Assembly: GCF_002953195.1 (NCBI RefSeq)
Contig: NZ_CP026377.1
Span: 2,604,001-2,668,000 of the forward strand
DNA: 64,000 bases
Source of the DNA: Mixta gaviniae
GTDB lineage: Bacteria > Pseudomonadota > Gammaproteobacteria > Enterobacterales > Enterobacteriaceae
Direction of reading: 5' to 3'
Positions 49,171 to 58,961 of this stretch are shown here, piece by piece (positions within the stretch are counted from its first letter, which is position 1; each line of letters starts with the position of its first letter). The notes under the pieces were generated by a model, which saw nothing but the letters and a program-made list of their open reading frames with translations, was not told where the DNA came from and ran no database searches. The position numbers and the translations under genes are program-made.

Positions 49171-49197
49171 ATCCCGGATGAAACCGGGATTTTTTTT
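49171..49197 (+). terminator. Terminator after the PrtN-like fragment
   Basis: ATCCCGG-N6-CCGGGAT is followed by eight Ts, which supports that the fragment was once part of a transcribed gene. Confidence 0.8.
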
Positions 49198-49312
49198 GCC
49201 TCTATGATTGCCACTATTCTTTTTTCTTTGTTGTTTTCTAGCGTTTCTTTGTGTATTTTTTCAGGCGCAGGGACCCCATAGGGCCCCCTCACAACTTAGG
49301 TGATTGTTTTGA

Positions 49313-49343
49313 ATAAAAAAAACCCCAACAACATGCTGGGGTT
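49313..49343 (-). terminator. cutC terminator containing the right attachment repeat (attR)
   Basis: On the minus strand AACCCCA pairs with TGGGGTT, followed by eight Ts, 60 bases past the cutC stop. The bases 49313-49335 are identical to the left repeat at 39417, so the island seems to have integrated into this terminator and kept it intact. Confidence 0.8.
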
Positions 49344-49403
49344 TGGTACTTGCAAACATCACGTCTGAGGAACGGCGTGCTGCGCGGCAAAAACTGTCAG
49401 GGT

Positions 49404-50156
49404 TCAGGCGACCCGAATGTGATTCATTTGCATGATGCTTTTCATCGCCTCAACCATATCGCCATCAACGCACTGACGGCTGAACTCATCGGTTTCAACA
49501 TCTGAACTCATGGAAACACCCGCTTTGCGGTAACGCATCGGAGATGAAACCAGGCGGCTGGCGGAGCTGTGCAGCTCGCGAATCCCGGCGTCGAGAAACT
49601 TTTGCAGGTTACTCAACCGCACGCCAGCACCGGCCATAATGATTGGACCTGCACTGAACTGGTTAAGTTCCTTTAATAATGCAATTCCGCTTTCGGCGCT
49701 TTGCTGCTGTCCTGATGTCAGAATGCGCGCAACGCCCAAATCGGTCAATATTTCCATGGCACGTTTCGGACTGTGACACAGATCAAAAGCACGATGAAAG
49801 GTCACTTCCATATCGCCGCACAGCGGCATCAGTTCCCGCATCTTGCTGATATCTATATGCGCATCTTCGTCCAGCATGCCGAACACCACCCCAGGAAAGC
49901 CCAGCTCGCGGATCAGCGCCACATCTGATTTCATGGCGGCGAACTCACCGGCGCTGTAGCAAAAATCGCCGCCGCGCGGACGCACAATCGGATGAACAGG
50001 GATATGAAGATGAGAACGCGCCGCCTGTAGCGTGCCGGCAGACGGCGTCAGGCCGCCCTCTTTCGGCGCCGCGCAAAGCTCAACCCGGTCAGCACCCGCC
50101 TCCTGTGCGGTCAGCGCGCAATCCAATCCGTAGCAGCATACTTCCAGTTTTACCAT
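49404..50156 (-). CDS. cutC: CutC family protein
   Basis: TIM-barrel protein historically linked to copper homeostasis; its true activity is unsettled. The family start [32 protein letters not shown] and the copper-site-like residues in [10 protein letters not shown] are present. The length of 250 residues is usual. It has a good Shine-Dalgarno (ACAGGAGGATGAA). In E. coli it lies next to yecM and argS, as here, which marks the return of the backbone after the island. Confidence 0.94.
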   Translation of the reverse strand: MVKLEVCCYGLDCALTAQEAGADRVELCAAPKEGGLTPSAGTLQAARSHLHIPVHPIVRPRGGDFCYSAGEFAAMKSDVALIRELGFPGVVFGMLDEDAHIDISKMRELMPLCGDMEVTFHRAFDLCHSPKRAMEILTDLGVARILTSGQQQSAESGIALLKELNQFSAGPIIMAGAGVRLSNLQKFLDAGIRELHSSASRLVSSPMRYRKAGVSMSSDVETDEFSRQCVDGDMVEAMKSIMQMNHIRVA

Positions 50157-50243
50157 TTCATCCTCCTGTCTAATGACTGCTGGCTGGTTTTCTGATTCTC
50201 GATTAGGCTCAGTTTGCAGGGCAGTATAATGGGAAGGTTAATC

Positions 50244-51389
50244 ATGGCATTCAATTTTGACCAATGGATAGACCGGCATCACAGCGATAGCCTGAAGTGG
50301 CGAAAATATCGCGCCCGCGACGTGTTGCCGCTCTGGGTAGCGGATACTGACTTTCGCTCGCCGCCTGCGGTGATCGATGCGCTACATCAGCGGGTGGAGC
50401 ATGGCGTCTTTGGCTATGGCGCCGAGCCTGAGGAACTGTTCGCCGTGGTTAAAGCGCGGATGGCCGAGCGCTACCAGTGGCAAATAGAGACCGAATGGCT
50501 GGTGCTGCTGCCGGGCGTGGTCGCCGGGCTTAACCTCTGCGTACGCGCCTTTACCGCGCCGGGCGAAGGCACCTTTGCCCCAACGCCCATCTATCCGCCG
50601 TTCCGGCTGGCAGCGCAATGGGCGCAGCGCGATCAAATCAACCTGCAAATGCGCCAGGAAAACCAACGCTGGGTGATGGACTTAACCGCCGCGGAGATGC
50701 AGCGGCGCGGCAATGAGAAGCTGCTGATGCTGTGCAATCCGCACAACCCTGGCGGCACGGTTTACCGGCGTGACGAGCTGGAAGCGCAGCTGCGCTTTGC
50801 GCTGCGTCATGACCTGATCGTCTGTTCTGACGAAATTCATAGTGAGCTGATTCTGGAGCCTGGCCTGCGGCATATTCCCTTCGCTTCACTGAACGAAGAG
50901 GCTGCGCAGCGTTCAGTTACGCTGATTTCCCCGTCGAAGAGCTTTAATATCGCCGGGCTGGGCGCCTCGCTGGCGGTGATCCCAAATAAGGCGCTACGGC
51001 AGCGGTTTAACGAGGCGCGGCGCGGCGTAGTGCCACAGGTGGATATTCTGGCGTTGACCGCCGCCACGGCGGCATGGCGCGACGGACAGCCGTGGCTGGA
51101 CGCGCAGCTGGCGTACCTGCGCAGCAACCGCGACTGGCTGTGCCAACAGATCAACGCCCTGCCCGGCCTGCATGTGACGCCGCCGGAGGCGACCTATCTG
51201 GCGTGGATCGCCGCGCGCCTGCCCGGCGTGGCCAGCCCTGCCGCCTGGTTTGAGCAGCACGGCCTTGGCCTTTCGCCGGGGCGGGAGTTTGGCGATGACG
51301 GCTTCGTACGCTTTAACTTCGGCTGTACGCGCGCCACGCTGGAAGAGGCCGTCGCGCGGATGAGACGCGCCGTTGAGGCCACCGTCTAG
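50244..51389 (+). CDS. MalY/PatB family C-S lyase aminotransferase
   Basis: Fold-type I PLP enzyme. Members cleave cystathionine or other S-conjugates to release a thiol and pyruvate. 381 residues from ATG 50244 (AAGG upstream; an in-frame start at 50214 is possible). The substrate-side text is VLPLWVADTDFRSPPAV, followed by YGAEPEELF, the conserved Asp/Tyr region LCNPHNPGGTVYRRDEL, DEIHSELIL and the PLP lysine in ISPSKSFNIAGLGAS. The end GFVRFNFGCTRATLEEAV is family-typical. It is divergent from cutC and absent from this position in E. coli. Confidence 0.88.
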   Translation: MAFNFDQWIDRHHSDSLKWRKYRARDVLPLWVADTDFRSPPAVIDALHQRVEHGVFGYGAEPEELFAVVKARMAERYQWQIETEWLVLLPGVVAGLNLCVRAFTAPGEGTFAPTPIYPPFRLAAQWAQRDQINLQMRQENQRWVMDLTAAEMQRRGNEKLLMLCNPHNPGGTVYRRDELEAQLRFALRHDLIVCSDEIHSELILEPGLRHIPFASLNEEAAQRSVTLISPSKSFNIAGLGASLAVIPNKALRQRFNEARRGVVPQVDILALTAATAAWRDGQPWLDAQLAYLRSNRDWLCQQINALPGLHVTPPEATYLAWIAARLPGVASPAAWFEQHGLGLSPGREFGDDGFVRFNFGCTRATLEEAVARMRRAVEATV

Positions 51390-51569
51390 CTTTTGCACGC
51401 CAGGGAAAGGCCGAACTCACCCGGCCCCCCTTAGCTTTTGCCCCCTCTTTCGCACCGCTGAAGGGCAACCGATACGCCTGGCGGCCCTTCTCTGAGTCCT
51501 TCAGGCGGCCCTTCGCTGGCGCACGATGTTTCGTCTGCCGGAAAGCTGCCGCGCTCCCGCAAACAAGCC

Positions 51570-52136
51570 TCAGTTATCGCGCTCCCTGGCAACGATCTCT
51601 TTTAAACTCCACGGGTGGAATTTAATGGTGATCTGCCCGTCGGTCACCGCCAGCGTAGGATTAGGCAAACGCTCATTTTCACCCTGCGGCGCGCTGGTTT
51701 TAAACGAGATCCCCGGCTGCAGCAGGCCGCTGTCGGAAAGCAACGCCATCGCGCGTGCGCCCAGCGTTTCCGGATCGCCGCGCAGCACAATCTCCACATG
51801 CTCCCAGCCCTCATGGCGATAAAGTTTATTGCCCGGCCAGGGCAACTCCACCACGCTGATGCGCCACGGACCGACCTGCAACGGCTCCGCCAGTTCAAAT
51901 AAACAAATGGGTCGACCGTTAATCAAATTTTCTGAAAACAGTGTTCCGACCTGCATCAATCCTTGCTTCCAGCGCTCCGCTGTGGTGATTTGATGACAGC
52001 GTACCGAAATGTGGTCAGCCTCCAGATTTTCCAGTGTTAATCCCAGCTTTTCCGCCAGTTCTTTCAGCTGATTTTCGAAACGCGGCAGGTCGTTTGCAAG
52101 ATCGGACAGCGCTTCCAGATTATTCCTGAATGGCAC
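51570..52136 (-). CDS. yecM: YecM family VOC-type protein
   Basis: 188 residues of the YecM family, a vicinal-oxygen-chelate-like fold of unknown activity. Characteristic are ADHISVRCHQITTAERWKQ, VGTLFSENLINGRPICLFEL and VELPWPGNKLYRHEGWEHVE. The start is GTG at 52136, preceded by GGGGAGTAATT. Its position between cutC and argS is the E. coli order. Confidence 0.88.
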   Translation of the reverse strand: MPFRNNLEALSDLANDLPRFENQLKELAEKLGLTLENLEADHISVRCHQITTAERWKQGLMQVGTLFSENLINGRPICLFELAEPLQVGPWRISVVELPWPGNKLYRHEGWEHVEIVLRGDPETLGARAMALLSDSGLLQPGISFKTSAPQGENERLPNPTLAVTDGQITIKFHPWSLKEIVARERDN

Positions 52137-52446
52137 AATTACTCCCCATTTTCGTTAAGTTTTGCTAAACATTGCTCGCTTTCTGAGCGTTCAGGTAAGG
52201 CCAGCTATAGCTGTAAAAAGCGCCTTTAGGTTTAATATTTCTGATAAATTGACGGAATTTACCGTATTAATGTCCAGTTTAGCACGGTACAGAGCCAGAA
52301 AATATTTTATAAAAGCATGGTTAACCTTATGTTTTTAGGTATGTTTGCTGCGGGTTTAAGGTAATTCCTAATTGGGCGGGGCCGCAATTGCGGCTACCGG
52401 GCCTTTCTTATAAATTTACCCGAACCATCACACAAGGAATGGCTTT
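52137..52446. other. Intergenic region upstream of yecM and the 40-residue gene
   Basis: AT-rich in 52230-52340, with promoter-like DNA for the divergent yecM and small-protein genes. A GC-rich inverted patch lies at 52376-52410. No other feature was seen. Confidence 0.45.
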
Positions 52447-52569
52447 ATGTTTAAACTCATTATTATTGCAGTTCTGATCGCGCTGATGGGGTTTGCTATC
52501 TCCCGCCACTGGAAGGTGCGCAATGAAAAAACGGTAAGCAACCCGCATCGTCACCTTCGACGTCGCTAA
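52447..52569 (+). CDS. 40-residue single-pass membrane protein
   Basis: An ATG after ACAAGGAATGGCTTT (AAGGA Shine-Dalgarno) opens a 40-codon frame. It has a hydrophobic helix (LIIIAVLIALMGFAI) followed by a strongly basic tail with KVRNEKTV and HRHLRRR, then TAA. The layout fits an inner-membrane protein with its tail in the cytoplasm. The frame sits in its own intergenic slot in front of argS. No function is known; the clean ribosome site and biased composition argue for a real gene. Confidence 0.6.
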   Translation: MFKLIIIAVLIALMGFAISRHWKVRNEKTVSNPHRHLRRR

Positions 52570-52769
52570 CCTTTTTTCCCGTTGGCGGAAACATACACAG
52601 CCGTGTTTCCGCCCGCCAGGGCTACTGACGCCTCACTTCAAATAAAGTATACTTCCCCCCTTCTTTTTTCCGCGACGCCAATTTACAGCAACCTGCCAGG
52701 CTGTCTGGCGCCGCGATGATAATGCCTGCCGCAGCGCGGCAGGCAATGCAGACAGATGAAGGTAACTCG

Positions 52770-54503
52770 GTGAATATTCAGGCTCTCCTTTCCGAAAAAG
52801 TTAGTCAGGCGATGATCGCCGTCGGCGCGCCGGCAGATTGCGAACCTATGGTTCGCCAATCGGCGCGCGTCCAGTTTGGCGATTACCAGGCCAACGGCAT
52901 TATGGCGGTCGCGAAAAAGCTGGGTCAGCAGCCGCGTCAGCTGGCCGAGCAGGTTGTACAGCATCTCGAGCTGGACGGCATCGCCAGCAAGATTGAAATC
53001 GCCGGACCGGGCTTCATTAACATTTTCCTCGCGCCTGAATTCCTGGCGCAGCAGGCGGAAGCGGCGCTGGCGTCGCCGCGCCTCGGTGTTGCACCGGTGC
53101 AGGCACAGACCATCGTGATCGATTACTCCGCGCCGAACGTGGCGAAAGAGATGCACGTAGGCCATGTACGCTCGACCATCATCGGCGATGCGGCGGCGCG
53201 CACCCTGGAGTTCCTCGGCCACAAGGTCATCCGCGCTAACCACGTGGGCGACTGGGGCACGCAGTTCGGCATGCTGATCGCCTATCTGGAAAAGCAGCAG
53301 CGCGAACATCATGAAGCGATCGCCCTTTCCGATCTGGAAGCGTTCTATCGCGAAGCGAAGAAGACCTACGACGAAGACGAAGCGTTCGCCGAGCGCGCGC
53401 GTGGCTACGTGGTAAAACTGCAGGGCGGCGACGAATATTGCCGCACCATGTGGAAAAAGCTGGTCGATATCACCATGACGCAGAACCAGACGGTTTACGA
53501 TCGTCTGAACGTGACGCTGACGCGCAATGACGTTATGGGTGAAAGCCTGTACAACGATATGTTGCCGGGCATCGTCGCCGATCTGAAAGCCAAAGGTCTG
53601 GCGGTGGAGAGCGAAGGCGCCACCGTGGTGTTCCTCGACGAATTCAAAAACAAAGAAGGCGAGCCGATGGGTGTCATCATCCAGAAAAAGGATGGCGGCT
53701 ACCTGTACACCACCACGGATATCGCCTGCGCGAAATACCGCTATGAGCAGCTGCACGCCGACCGCGTGCTTTACTACATCGATTCCCGTCAGCACCAGCA
53801 TCTGATGCAGGCGTGGACTATCGTGCGTAAAGCGGGCTACGTGCCGGAATCGGTGCCGCTGGAACACCATATGTTTGGCATGATGCTGGGCAAAGATGGC
53901 CGTCCGTTCAAAACCCGTAGCGGCGGCACCATCAAGCTTTCCGATCTGCTGGACGAAGCGGTAGAGCGCGCGACGGCGCTGGTTTCCGAAAAGAATCCCG
54001 ATATGGATGCGGACGAGCTGCGCAAGCTGGCGAATATCGTCGGCATCGGCGCGGTGAAGTATGCCGACCTGTCGAAGAGCCGCACCACCGATTACATTTT
54101 CGACTGGGATAACATGCTGGCCTTCGAGGGCAACACCGCGCCTTATATGCAGTACGCTTATACCCGCGTGCTGTCGGTGTTCCGCAAAGCGGGCATTGAT
54201 GAGAACGCCATGCTGGAAGGCACGATTCAGCTGAGCGATGCGCGTGAAACCCAGCTGGCGGCGCGCCTGCTGCAGTTTGAAGAGACCATTACGCTGGTCG
54301 CGCGTGACGGCACGCCGCATGTGATGTGCGCCTATCTGTACGATCTGGCGGGTCTGTTCTCCGGCTTCTATGAACACTGCCCGATCCTTTCTGCGGAAGA
54401 TATGGCGGTGCGTCAGAGCCGTTTGAAGCTGGCGCTGCTGACCGCACGCACGCTGAAGCGCGGCCTGGATACGCTGGGTATCGAGACCGTCGAGCGTATG
54501 TAA
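52770..54503 (+). CDS. argS: Arginyl-tRNA synthetase
   Basis: Class I enzyme charging tRNA-Arg. 577 residues from a GTG at 52770 (AAGGTAACTCG upstream), the same length as E. coli ArgS. The HIGH-like motif is [13 protein letters not shown], there is a typical KMSK-loop replacement region ([21 protein letters not shown]), and the C-terminal DALR anticodon domain ends LGIETVERM. An in-frame ATG at 52716 is not used by the family. Confidence 0.96.
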   Translation: MNIQALLSEKVSQAMIAVGAPADCEPMVRQSARVQFGDYQANGIMAVAKKLGQQPRQLAEQVVQHLELDGIASKIEIAGPGFINIFLAPEFLAQQAEAALASPRLGVAPVQAQTIVIDYSAPNVAKEMHVGHVRSTIIGDAAARTLEFLGHKVIRANHVGDWGTQFGMLIAYLEKQQREHHEAIALSDLEAFYREAKKTYDEDEAFAERARGYVVKLQGGDEYCRTMWKKLVDITMTQNQTVYDRLNVTLTRNDVMGESLYNDMLPGIVADLKAKGLAVESEGATVVFLDEFKNKEGEPMGVIIQKKDGGYLYTTTDIACAKYRYEQLHADRVLYYIDSRQHQHLMQAWTIVRKAGYVPESVPLEHHMFGMMLGKDGRPFKTRSGGTIKLSDLLDEAVERATALVSEKNPDMDADELRKLANIVGIGAVKYADLSKSRTTDYIFDWDNMLAFEGNTAPYMQYAYTRVLSVFRKAGIDENAMLEGTIQLSDARETQLAARLLQFEETITLVARDGTPHVMCAYLYDLAGLFSGFYEHCPILSAEDMAVRQSRLKLALLTARTLKRGLDTLGIETVERM

Positions 54504-54545
54504 GCTTGCGGTTGCCGTGCCAGTCGCGGCCAGCCAGAACTGATA

Positions 54546-54572
54546 AATCCACGCTCCGGCGTGGATTTTTTT
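54546..54572 (+). terminator. Terminator of argS
   Basis: ATCCACGC pairs with GCGTGGAT around TCCG, followed by a T-run. Confidence 0.85.
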
Positions 54573-55151
54573 ATGTCAGGCCGAACCCGGCGGCGGCGTG
54601 TAGGCGACTCAGGGCCGAAGATGCTGGCTGGCGGCGCATGAATCTGGCAAACAGCGGCGCCGACGTCAGGCCAGCGGCGAAAAGGCCGCTACGTAAAGAC
54701 AGCCTCCATCTCTGGAGGCTCTGCCGCGTTATCCCTGAGGTGGAAGCTTTGCTTCGCGCCTGTCCGCCCCGGCTTCACCTGCTGGTGAAATTTGCCGCCG
54801 CTTTTAGCTCCTGTATCGCTGTTATTTTCTTGTTGCAGAGCCAGAAAAGCGGAAAGACGCTGCAATCACGCAATCATAAGGTTAGGGAAAAAGGTTAAGT
54901 TCCGGCAGCACACTATTCAGGGGAGCGAGCGGGACGGGGCGATGAGGCGGGCCTCACGCGCCAGGGATGGCGCGGGCGGAGGCCTCAGGGAGGGGTTTAT
55001 GCCGTCCCGCCGAATGAACCGTCCCGCTGGCGACCGGCACCAGACCGGTGTTCAGGACACGCCACGACACACTCATGCTTGCCACCAGCCGCAGACAGAT
55101 TTTCAGCTCGCGCAACGACACACTCGCGTTTACGCCCGCTTACAGCTCAGG
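54573..55151. other. Spacer between argS and flhE
   Basis: About 580 bases, GC-rich with scattered short palindromes (for example ACCGGCACCAGACCGGT at about 55036). Frames read through it on the + strand, but their text is not protein-like. No gene, RNA or repeat was recognised. Confidence 0.5.
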
Positions 55152-55547
55152 CTACTGGTAATTCACCATCACCTGATTACTCAGAACGCGCAACACCGGG
55201 AACAGCCTTCCCTGCCCCGGCACGCTATAAATAAAGCGCAGCGTATCGCCGGCGGGCACGTTGGTCAGGCCGCGCGTCGCGCCGCTGGCGCCTTCGATCG
55301 GCGTACAGCGCGTACTGGAACAGAGCTTCACCAGCATCCCCGCAGGCTGCGGGCCGGTCAGCTCAAAACGCCAGTAAATAATCGTCATCACGCCAGACAC
55401 CGGCCCCGGCGGCGTAATCGCCGCCGACGATGCTTCGACGCCGCGATTACTCAGGCTCGTGCCGACGGCACTCCCCTGCCATGCCCCGCCCGATGCCTGC
55501 GACGCCAACGGCAACAGCAGCGCTAACGATAACAGCAAACCTTTCAT
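55152..55547 (-). CDS. flhE: Flagellar protein FlhE
   Basis: 131-residue periplasmic protein with a signal peptide (MKGLLLSLALLLPLASQAS) that acts as a regulator or plug of the flagellar export gate. Seen are GAWQGSAVGTSLSNRGVEA and a cysteine pair (LCSSTRC). The start overlaps the flhA stop by one base (TAATG), so it is coupled to flhA as in enterobacterial flhBAE operons. Confidence 0.92.
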   Translation of the reverse strand: MKGLLLSLALLLPLASQASGGAWQGSAVGTSLSNRGVEASSAAITPPGPVSGVMTIIYWRFELTGPQPAGMLVKLCSSTRCTPIEGASGATRGLTNVPAGDTLRFIYSVPGQGRLFPVLRVLSNQVMVNYQ

Positions 55548-57631
55548 TAATGGCCTCCAATGGTCGCCGTCATACGGATATGGCGATTATCGGTCAGCTC
55601 CATATTAGACAACACCACCAGCTGCGGCAGATTGCGGCGCAGGAAACGCGCCAGCAGCGCCCGCAGCGGATGATTCACCAACAGCACCGGCGGCGCGCCC
55701 AGCATCTCCTGATTCTGCAGCGCGCGCTGCGCCTGCTCCAGCAGACGATCCGCCAGGCCCGGCTCCAGCCCGCCGCCGCCCTGCAACGCCTGCAGCAGCA
55801 AACGTTCCAGCGTCGCATCCAGGCCAATCACCTGCACTTCCCCGTTGCCCGGGAACCACTGCTGCGTGATCGCGCGGCCCAGCGCGACACGCACTACCGT
55901 CGTTAACTCGTGCGGATCGTTCTGCACCGGCGCATGTTCCGCCAGCGTCTCGATAATGGTACGCATATCCCGGATCGATACGCGCTCCGCCAGCAGATTC
56001 TGCAGCACCTTATGCAGCGTCGTCAGCGACACCACGCCCGGCACCAGATCTTCCGTCAGCTTCGGCATCTCCTGGCTTACGCGATCCAGCAGCTGCTGCG
56101 CCTCCTGACGACCAAACAGCTCGCTGGCGTACTGGCCGATCAGGTGGTTCAGGTGCGTCGCCACCACGGTACTGGCTTCCACCACGGTAAAGCCCTGAAT
56201 CTGCGCCTGCTCTTTCAGCGCGCTGTCGATCCAGATAGCGGCCAGACCAAACGCCGGGTCAACCGTCGGCTCGCCAGGCAAACTGCCGGCAGCCGTGCCG
56301 GGGTTGATCGCCATCCAGCGGCCCGGATAAGCGTCACCGCTGCCGATCTCAACCCCTTTCATCAAAATACGGTAGCGCGCTGCCGGCATATCCATATTGT
56401 CGCGGATATGCACCACCGGCGGCAGAAAGCCCATCTCCTGCGCGAACTTCTTACGAATACTGCGGATACGGCCCAGCAGCTCGCCATCCTGGGTGCTGTC
56501 CACCATCGGGATCAGGCGATAACCCACTTCCATACCCAGCGAATCTTCCAGCTGCACGTCGCCCCAGGTCGCCTCTACCGTCGCCGCCGTCTCCTGCGCG
56601 CGCGGAATCGCCTGCGATGCTGCCGCCTTCGGCTTCATCTCGCGGCCGCGCTGCCACCAGGCCAGGCCCAGCAACGCTGCGGTAAACAGCAGAAACACCA
56701 GGTTCGGCATTCCCGGTACCAGGCCCAACAGCCCCAGCACGCCGGCGCTCAGCATCATCACGCGCGGGTTGCTGAACAGCTGGTTCACCATCTGCTCGCC
56801 CACGTCCTGATCGGTACTGACGCGCGTCACGATCACGCCCGCCGCGGTAGAGATCACCAGCGCCGGGATCTGCGCCACCAGGCCGTCACCGATGGTCAGC
56901 AGCGTATAGCTTTCCGCCGCCGCGCCGAACGGCATGCCGTGCTGCACCACACCCACCAGCAGGCCGCCCACGACGTTGATAATCATAATCATGATGCCGG
57001 CGATGGCGTCGCCGCGCACAAACTTACTGGCACCATCCATTGAACCGTAAAAATCCGCTTCCTGCGTTACTTCAGAACGGCGCTTCTTCGCCTCTTCTTC
57101 GCCTATCAGACCGGCGTTCAGATCCGCATCGATCGCCATCTGCTTGCCAGGCATACCGTCAAGCACGAAACGCGCGCCCACTTCCGCGATACGTCCGGCG
57201 CCCTTGGTAATCACCATAAAGTTAATGATGATCAGAATAATAAACACCACGATACCGATGGCGAAGTTGCCGCCGACGAGGAAGTGGCCGAATGCCTCTA
57301 CCACCTGGCCCGCCGCCGCCGCGCCGGTATGCCCATCCAGCAGGATCACGCGCGTCGAGGCGACGTTCAGCGCCAGACGCAGCAGCGTCGAAAACAGCAG
57401 AATGGTCGGGAACGCGGCAAATTCCAGCGTGCGCTGGGTGAACATCGCCACCAGCAGCACCATGATTGACAGCGCGATGTTAAAGGTAAACAGCAGATCG
57501 AGGATAAAGGGCGGCAGCGGCAGCACCATCATCGACAGGATCATCAGAATCAGCAGCGGGCCAGCCAGCACCTTCATCTGCGAATCTTTCATGTTACCCG
57601 GTAAGCGAAGTAAAGCGGCCAGATTAGCCAT
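55547..57631 (-). CDS. flhA: Flagellar type III export protein FlhA
   Basis: Inner-membrane export-gate component. 694 residues from ATG 57631 (MANLAALLRLPGNM, like E. coli). About eight membrane helices occupy the first 330 residues, with the conserved FHIPEP-type loop (GAGRIAEVGARFVLDGMPGKQ, then AIDADLNAG). The cytoplasmic half binds chaperone-substrate complexes. Its start overlaps the end of flhB by eight bases. Confidence 0.96.
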   Translation of the reverse strand: MANLAALLRLPGNMKDSQMKVLAGPLLILMILSMMVLPLPPFILDLLFTFNIALSIMVLLVAMFTQRTLEFAAFPTILLFSTLLRLALNVASTRVILLDGHTGAAAAGQVVEAFGHFLVGGNFAIGIVVFIILIIINFMVITKGAGRIAEVGARFVLDGMPGKQMAIDADLNAGLIGEEEAKKRRSEVTQEADFYGSMDGASKFVRGDAIAGIMIMIINVVGGLLVGVVQHGMPFGAAAESYTLLTIGDGLVAQIPALVISTAAGVIVTRVSTDQDVGEQMVNQLFSNPRVMMLSAGVLGLLGLVPGMPNLVFLLFTAALLGLAWWQRGREMKPKAAASQAIPRAQETAATVEATWGDVQLEDSLGMEVGYRLIPMVDSTQDGELLGRIRSIRKKFAQEMGFLPPVVHIRDNMDMPAARYRILMKGVEIGSGDAYPGRWMAINPGTAAGSLPGEPTVDPAFGLAAIWIDSALKEQAQIQGFTVVEASTVVATHLNHLIGQYASELFGRQEAQQLLDRVSQEMPKLTEDLVPGVVSLTTLHKVLQNLLAERVSIRDMRTIIETLAEHAPVQNDPHELTTVVRVALGRAITQQWFPGNGEVQVIGLDATLERLLLQALQGGGGLEPGLADRLLEQAQRALQNQEMLGAPPVLLVNHPLRALLARFLRRNLPQLVVLSNMELTDNRHIRMTATIGGH

Positions 57632-58775
57632 CAGCTCTCGTCTCTCCTGCAAAGTCCAGTTCAGCCGGTACCGGCAAGCGTTCAGGTTTCTTCGGTATCA
57701 GGCCGCCTTCGCGCTTCCAGCGTCGAAGCTGCCATACCCAGGCCAGCACTTCCGCCACTGCGCCATAAAGCGCGCCCGGAATGTGCTGTCCTATTTCACT
57801 GTGACGATAAAGGGCGCGCGCCAGCGGCGGCGCCTCCAGAATCGGCACACGATGTTCTTTGCCCAGCTCGCGAATGCGCAGCGCCACGTCGCCCGCGCCT
57901 TTCGCCACTACCTTCGGCGCGCTCATCTTCTTCTCGTCATACTGCAGCGCCACCGAATAGTGCGTCGGGTTGGTAACGATCACGTCCGCTTTCGGCACGT
58001 CGGCCATCATGCGGCGACGGGCGGCGGCGCGCATCGCCTGACGGATGCGTCCCTTTACATGCGGGTCGCCTTCCATCTCTTTATGTTCGTCGCGGATCTC
58101 CTGGTGAGTCATGCGCAGCTTTTTGAAATAGCTGAACAGCTGCCAGAAGACGTCGAACCCCACCATCGGCACCAGGCTCAGCACCACCAGAAAACAGCAG
58201 GCGGCAATCATGTTCATGCCGTGCGCCAGCGCCATATAGGGCGATTCGGTAATCAGATGCAGCATATCGGGCCAGCGGCTCCAGACATACCAGCCCGCCA
58301 CCGAGCCGACCAGCACCGCCTTCAGTACCGCTTTCAGCAGCTCGGCCGCCGTCTGGGCGGAAACCATGCGCTTCAGCCCGCTCAGCGGGTTCAGCTTGCT
58401 GAAGCTCGGGGAAAGGGATTTGCCGCTCAGCACGATGCCGCCCAGCAGCATCGGCGCGGCGATAGCCACCAGCACCAGGCCGCACATCATCGGCACCAGC
58501 GCCCAAACCGCCTGGCCGAGCAGTCGGCTGACGTGACGGACAATCTGGCCCGGGTCATTGATTAAACGGTGATCGAAGCTAAAGCCGGAGGCGACCATTT
58601 CGGCCAGCTGGCGGGCCATCGGTTCGCCGCCCATCCACAGCACCATCAGCCCGGCCACCAGCATCAGCAGCGAGGTCAGCTCGCGGGAACGCGGGATCTG
58701 CCCCTCTTTTCGCGCTTTTTCAAGTCGGTGGGGTGTGGGGGATTCTGTTTTTTCCTCGTCGCTACCTTCAGCCAC
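57624..58775 (-). CDS. flhB: Flagellar type III export switch protein FlhB
   Basis: Substrate-specificity switch of the export gate. Four N-terminal membrane helices are followed by a cytoplasmic domain with the autocleavage site NPTH (DVIVTNPTHYSVALQY), so it should self-cleave between Asn and Pro. A GTG at 58775 gives 383 residues beginning with the E. coli-like EEKTESPTPHRLEKARKEGQ segment. The frame is open further to 58820, adding 15 residues not seen in the family. It is the first gene of flhBAE. Confidence 0.94.
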   Translation of the reverse strand: MAEGSDEEKTESPTPHRLEKARKEGQIPRSRELTSLLMLVAGLMVLWMGGEPMARQLAEMVASGFSFDHRLINDPGQIVRHVSRLLGQAVWALVPMMCGLVLVAIAAPMLLGGIVLSGKSLSPSFSKLNPLSGLKRMVSAQTAAELLKAVLKAVLVGSVAGWYVWSRWPDMLHLITESPYMALAHGMNMIAACCFLVVLSLVPMVGFDVFWQLFSYFKKLRMTHQEIRDEHKEMEGDPHVKGRIRQAMRAAARRRMMADVPKADVIVTNPTHYSVALQYDEKKMSAPKVVAKGAGDVALRIRELGKEHRVPILEAPPLARALYRHSEIGQHIPGALYGAVAEVLAWVWQLRRWKREGGLIPKKPERLPVPAELDFAGETRADG

Positions 58776-58882
58776 GTTGCTAACCTGCGTCGGAATGGGG
58801 GGTTGCGCATAGGTTGCCAAACTCGGGCCGATTTAATGGGTCGAGTAACAGGGGTAAACAGGGGTTATTTCAGGGAATGGAG

Positions 58883-58911
58883 AAAAACAGGCTGACGCGG
58901 CGTCAGCCTGT
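58883..58911 (-). terminator. Terminator of the che operon after cheZ
   Basis: ACAGGCTGACGC pairs with its complement, followed on the minus strand by TTTTTCTC, about 50 bases past the cheZ stop and before flhB. Confidence 0.85.
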
Positions 58912-58961
58912 GGGTCGGTGTTGGGGTGCCGCCGCCCGCGTAACGGGACGGCGGCAGGCTA

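Larger units (their letters stand above)
39417..49335. mobile_element. 9.9-kb integrated island with tyrosine recombinase and inositol-type operon
   Basis: It is bounded by perfect 23-bp direct repeats at 39417-39439 and 49313-49335, with a phage-type integrase just inside the left repeat. G+C is visibly lower than in the flanking backbone. The right repeat belongs to the intrinsic terminator of cutC, so the element probably inserted into that terminator. The cargo is a sigma-54-controlled sugar operon, its activator and a LysE exporter, with phage debris at the right end. No conjugation or replication genes are present, so it would depend on other elements for transfer. Confidence 0.75.

Noticed and set aside
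57144..58565. 473-codon + strand frame opposite flhB and flhA
   Set aside because: Spans two well-supported flagellar genes in antisense and has no recognisable domain.
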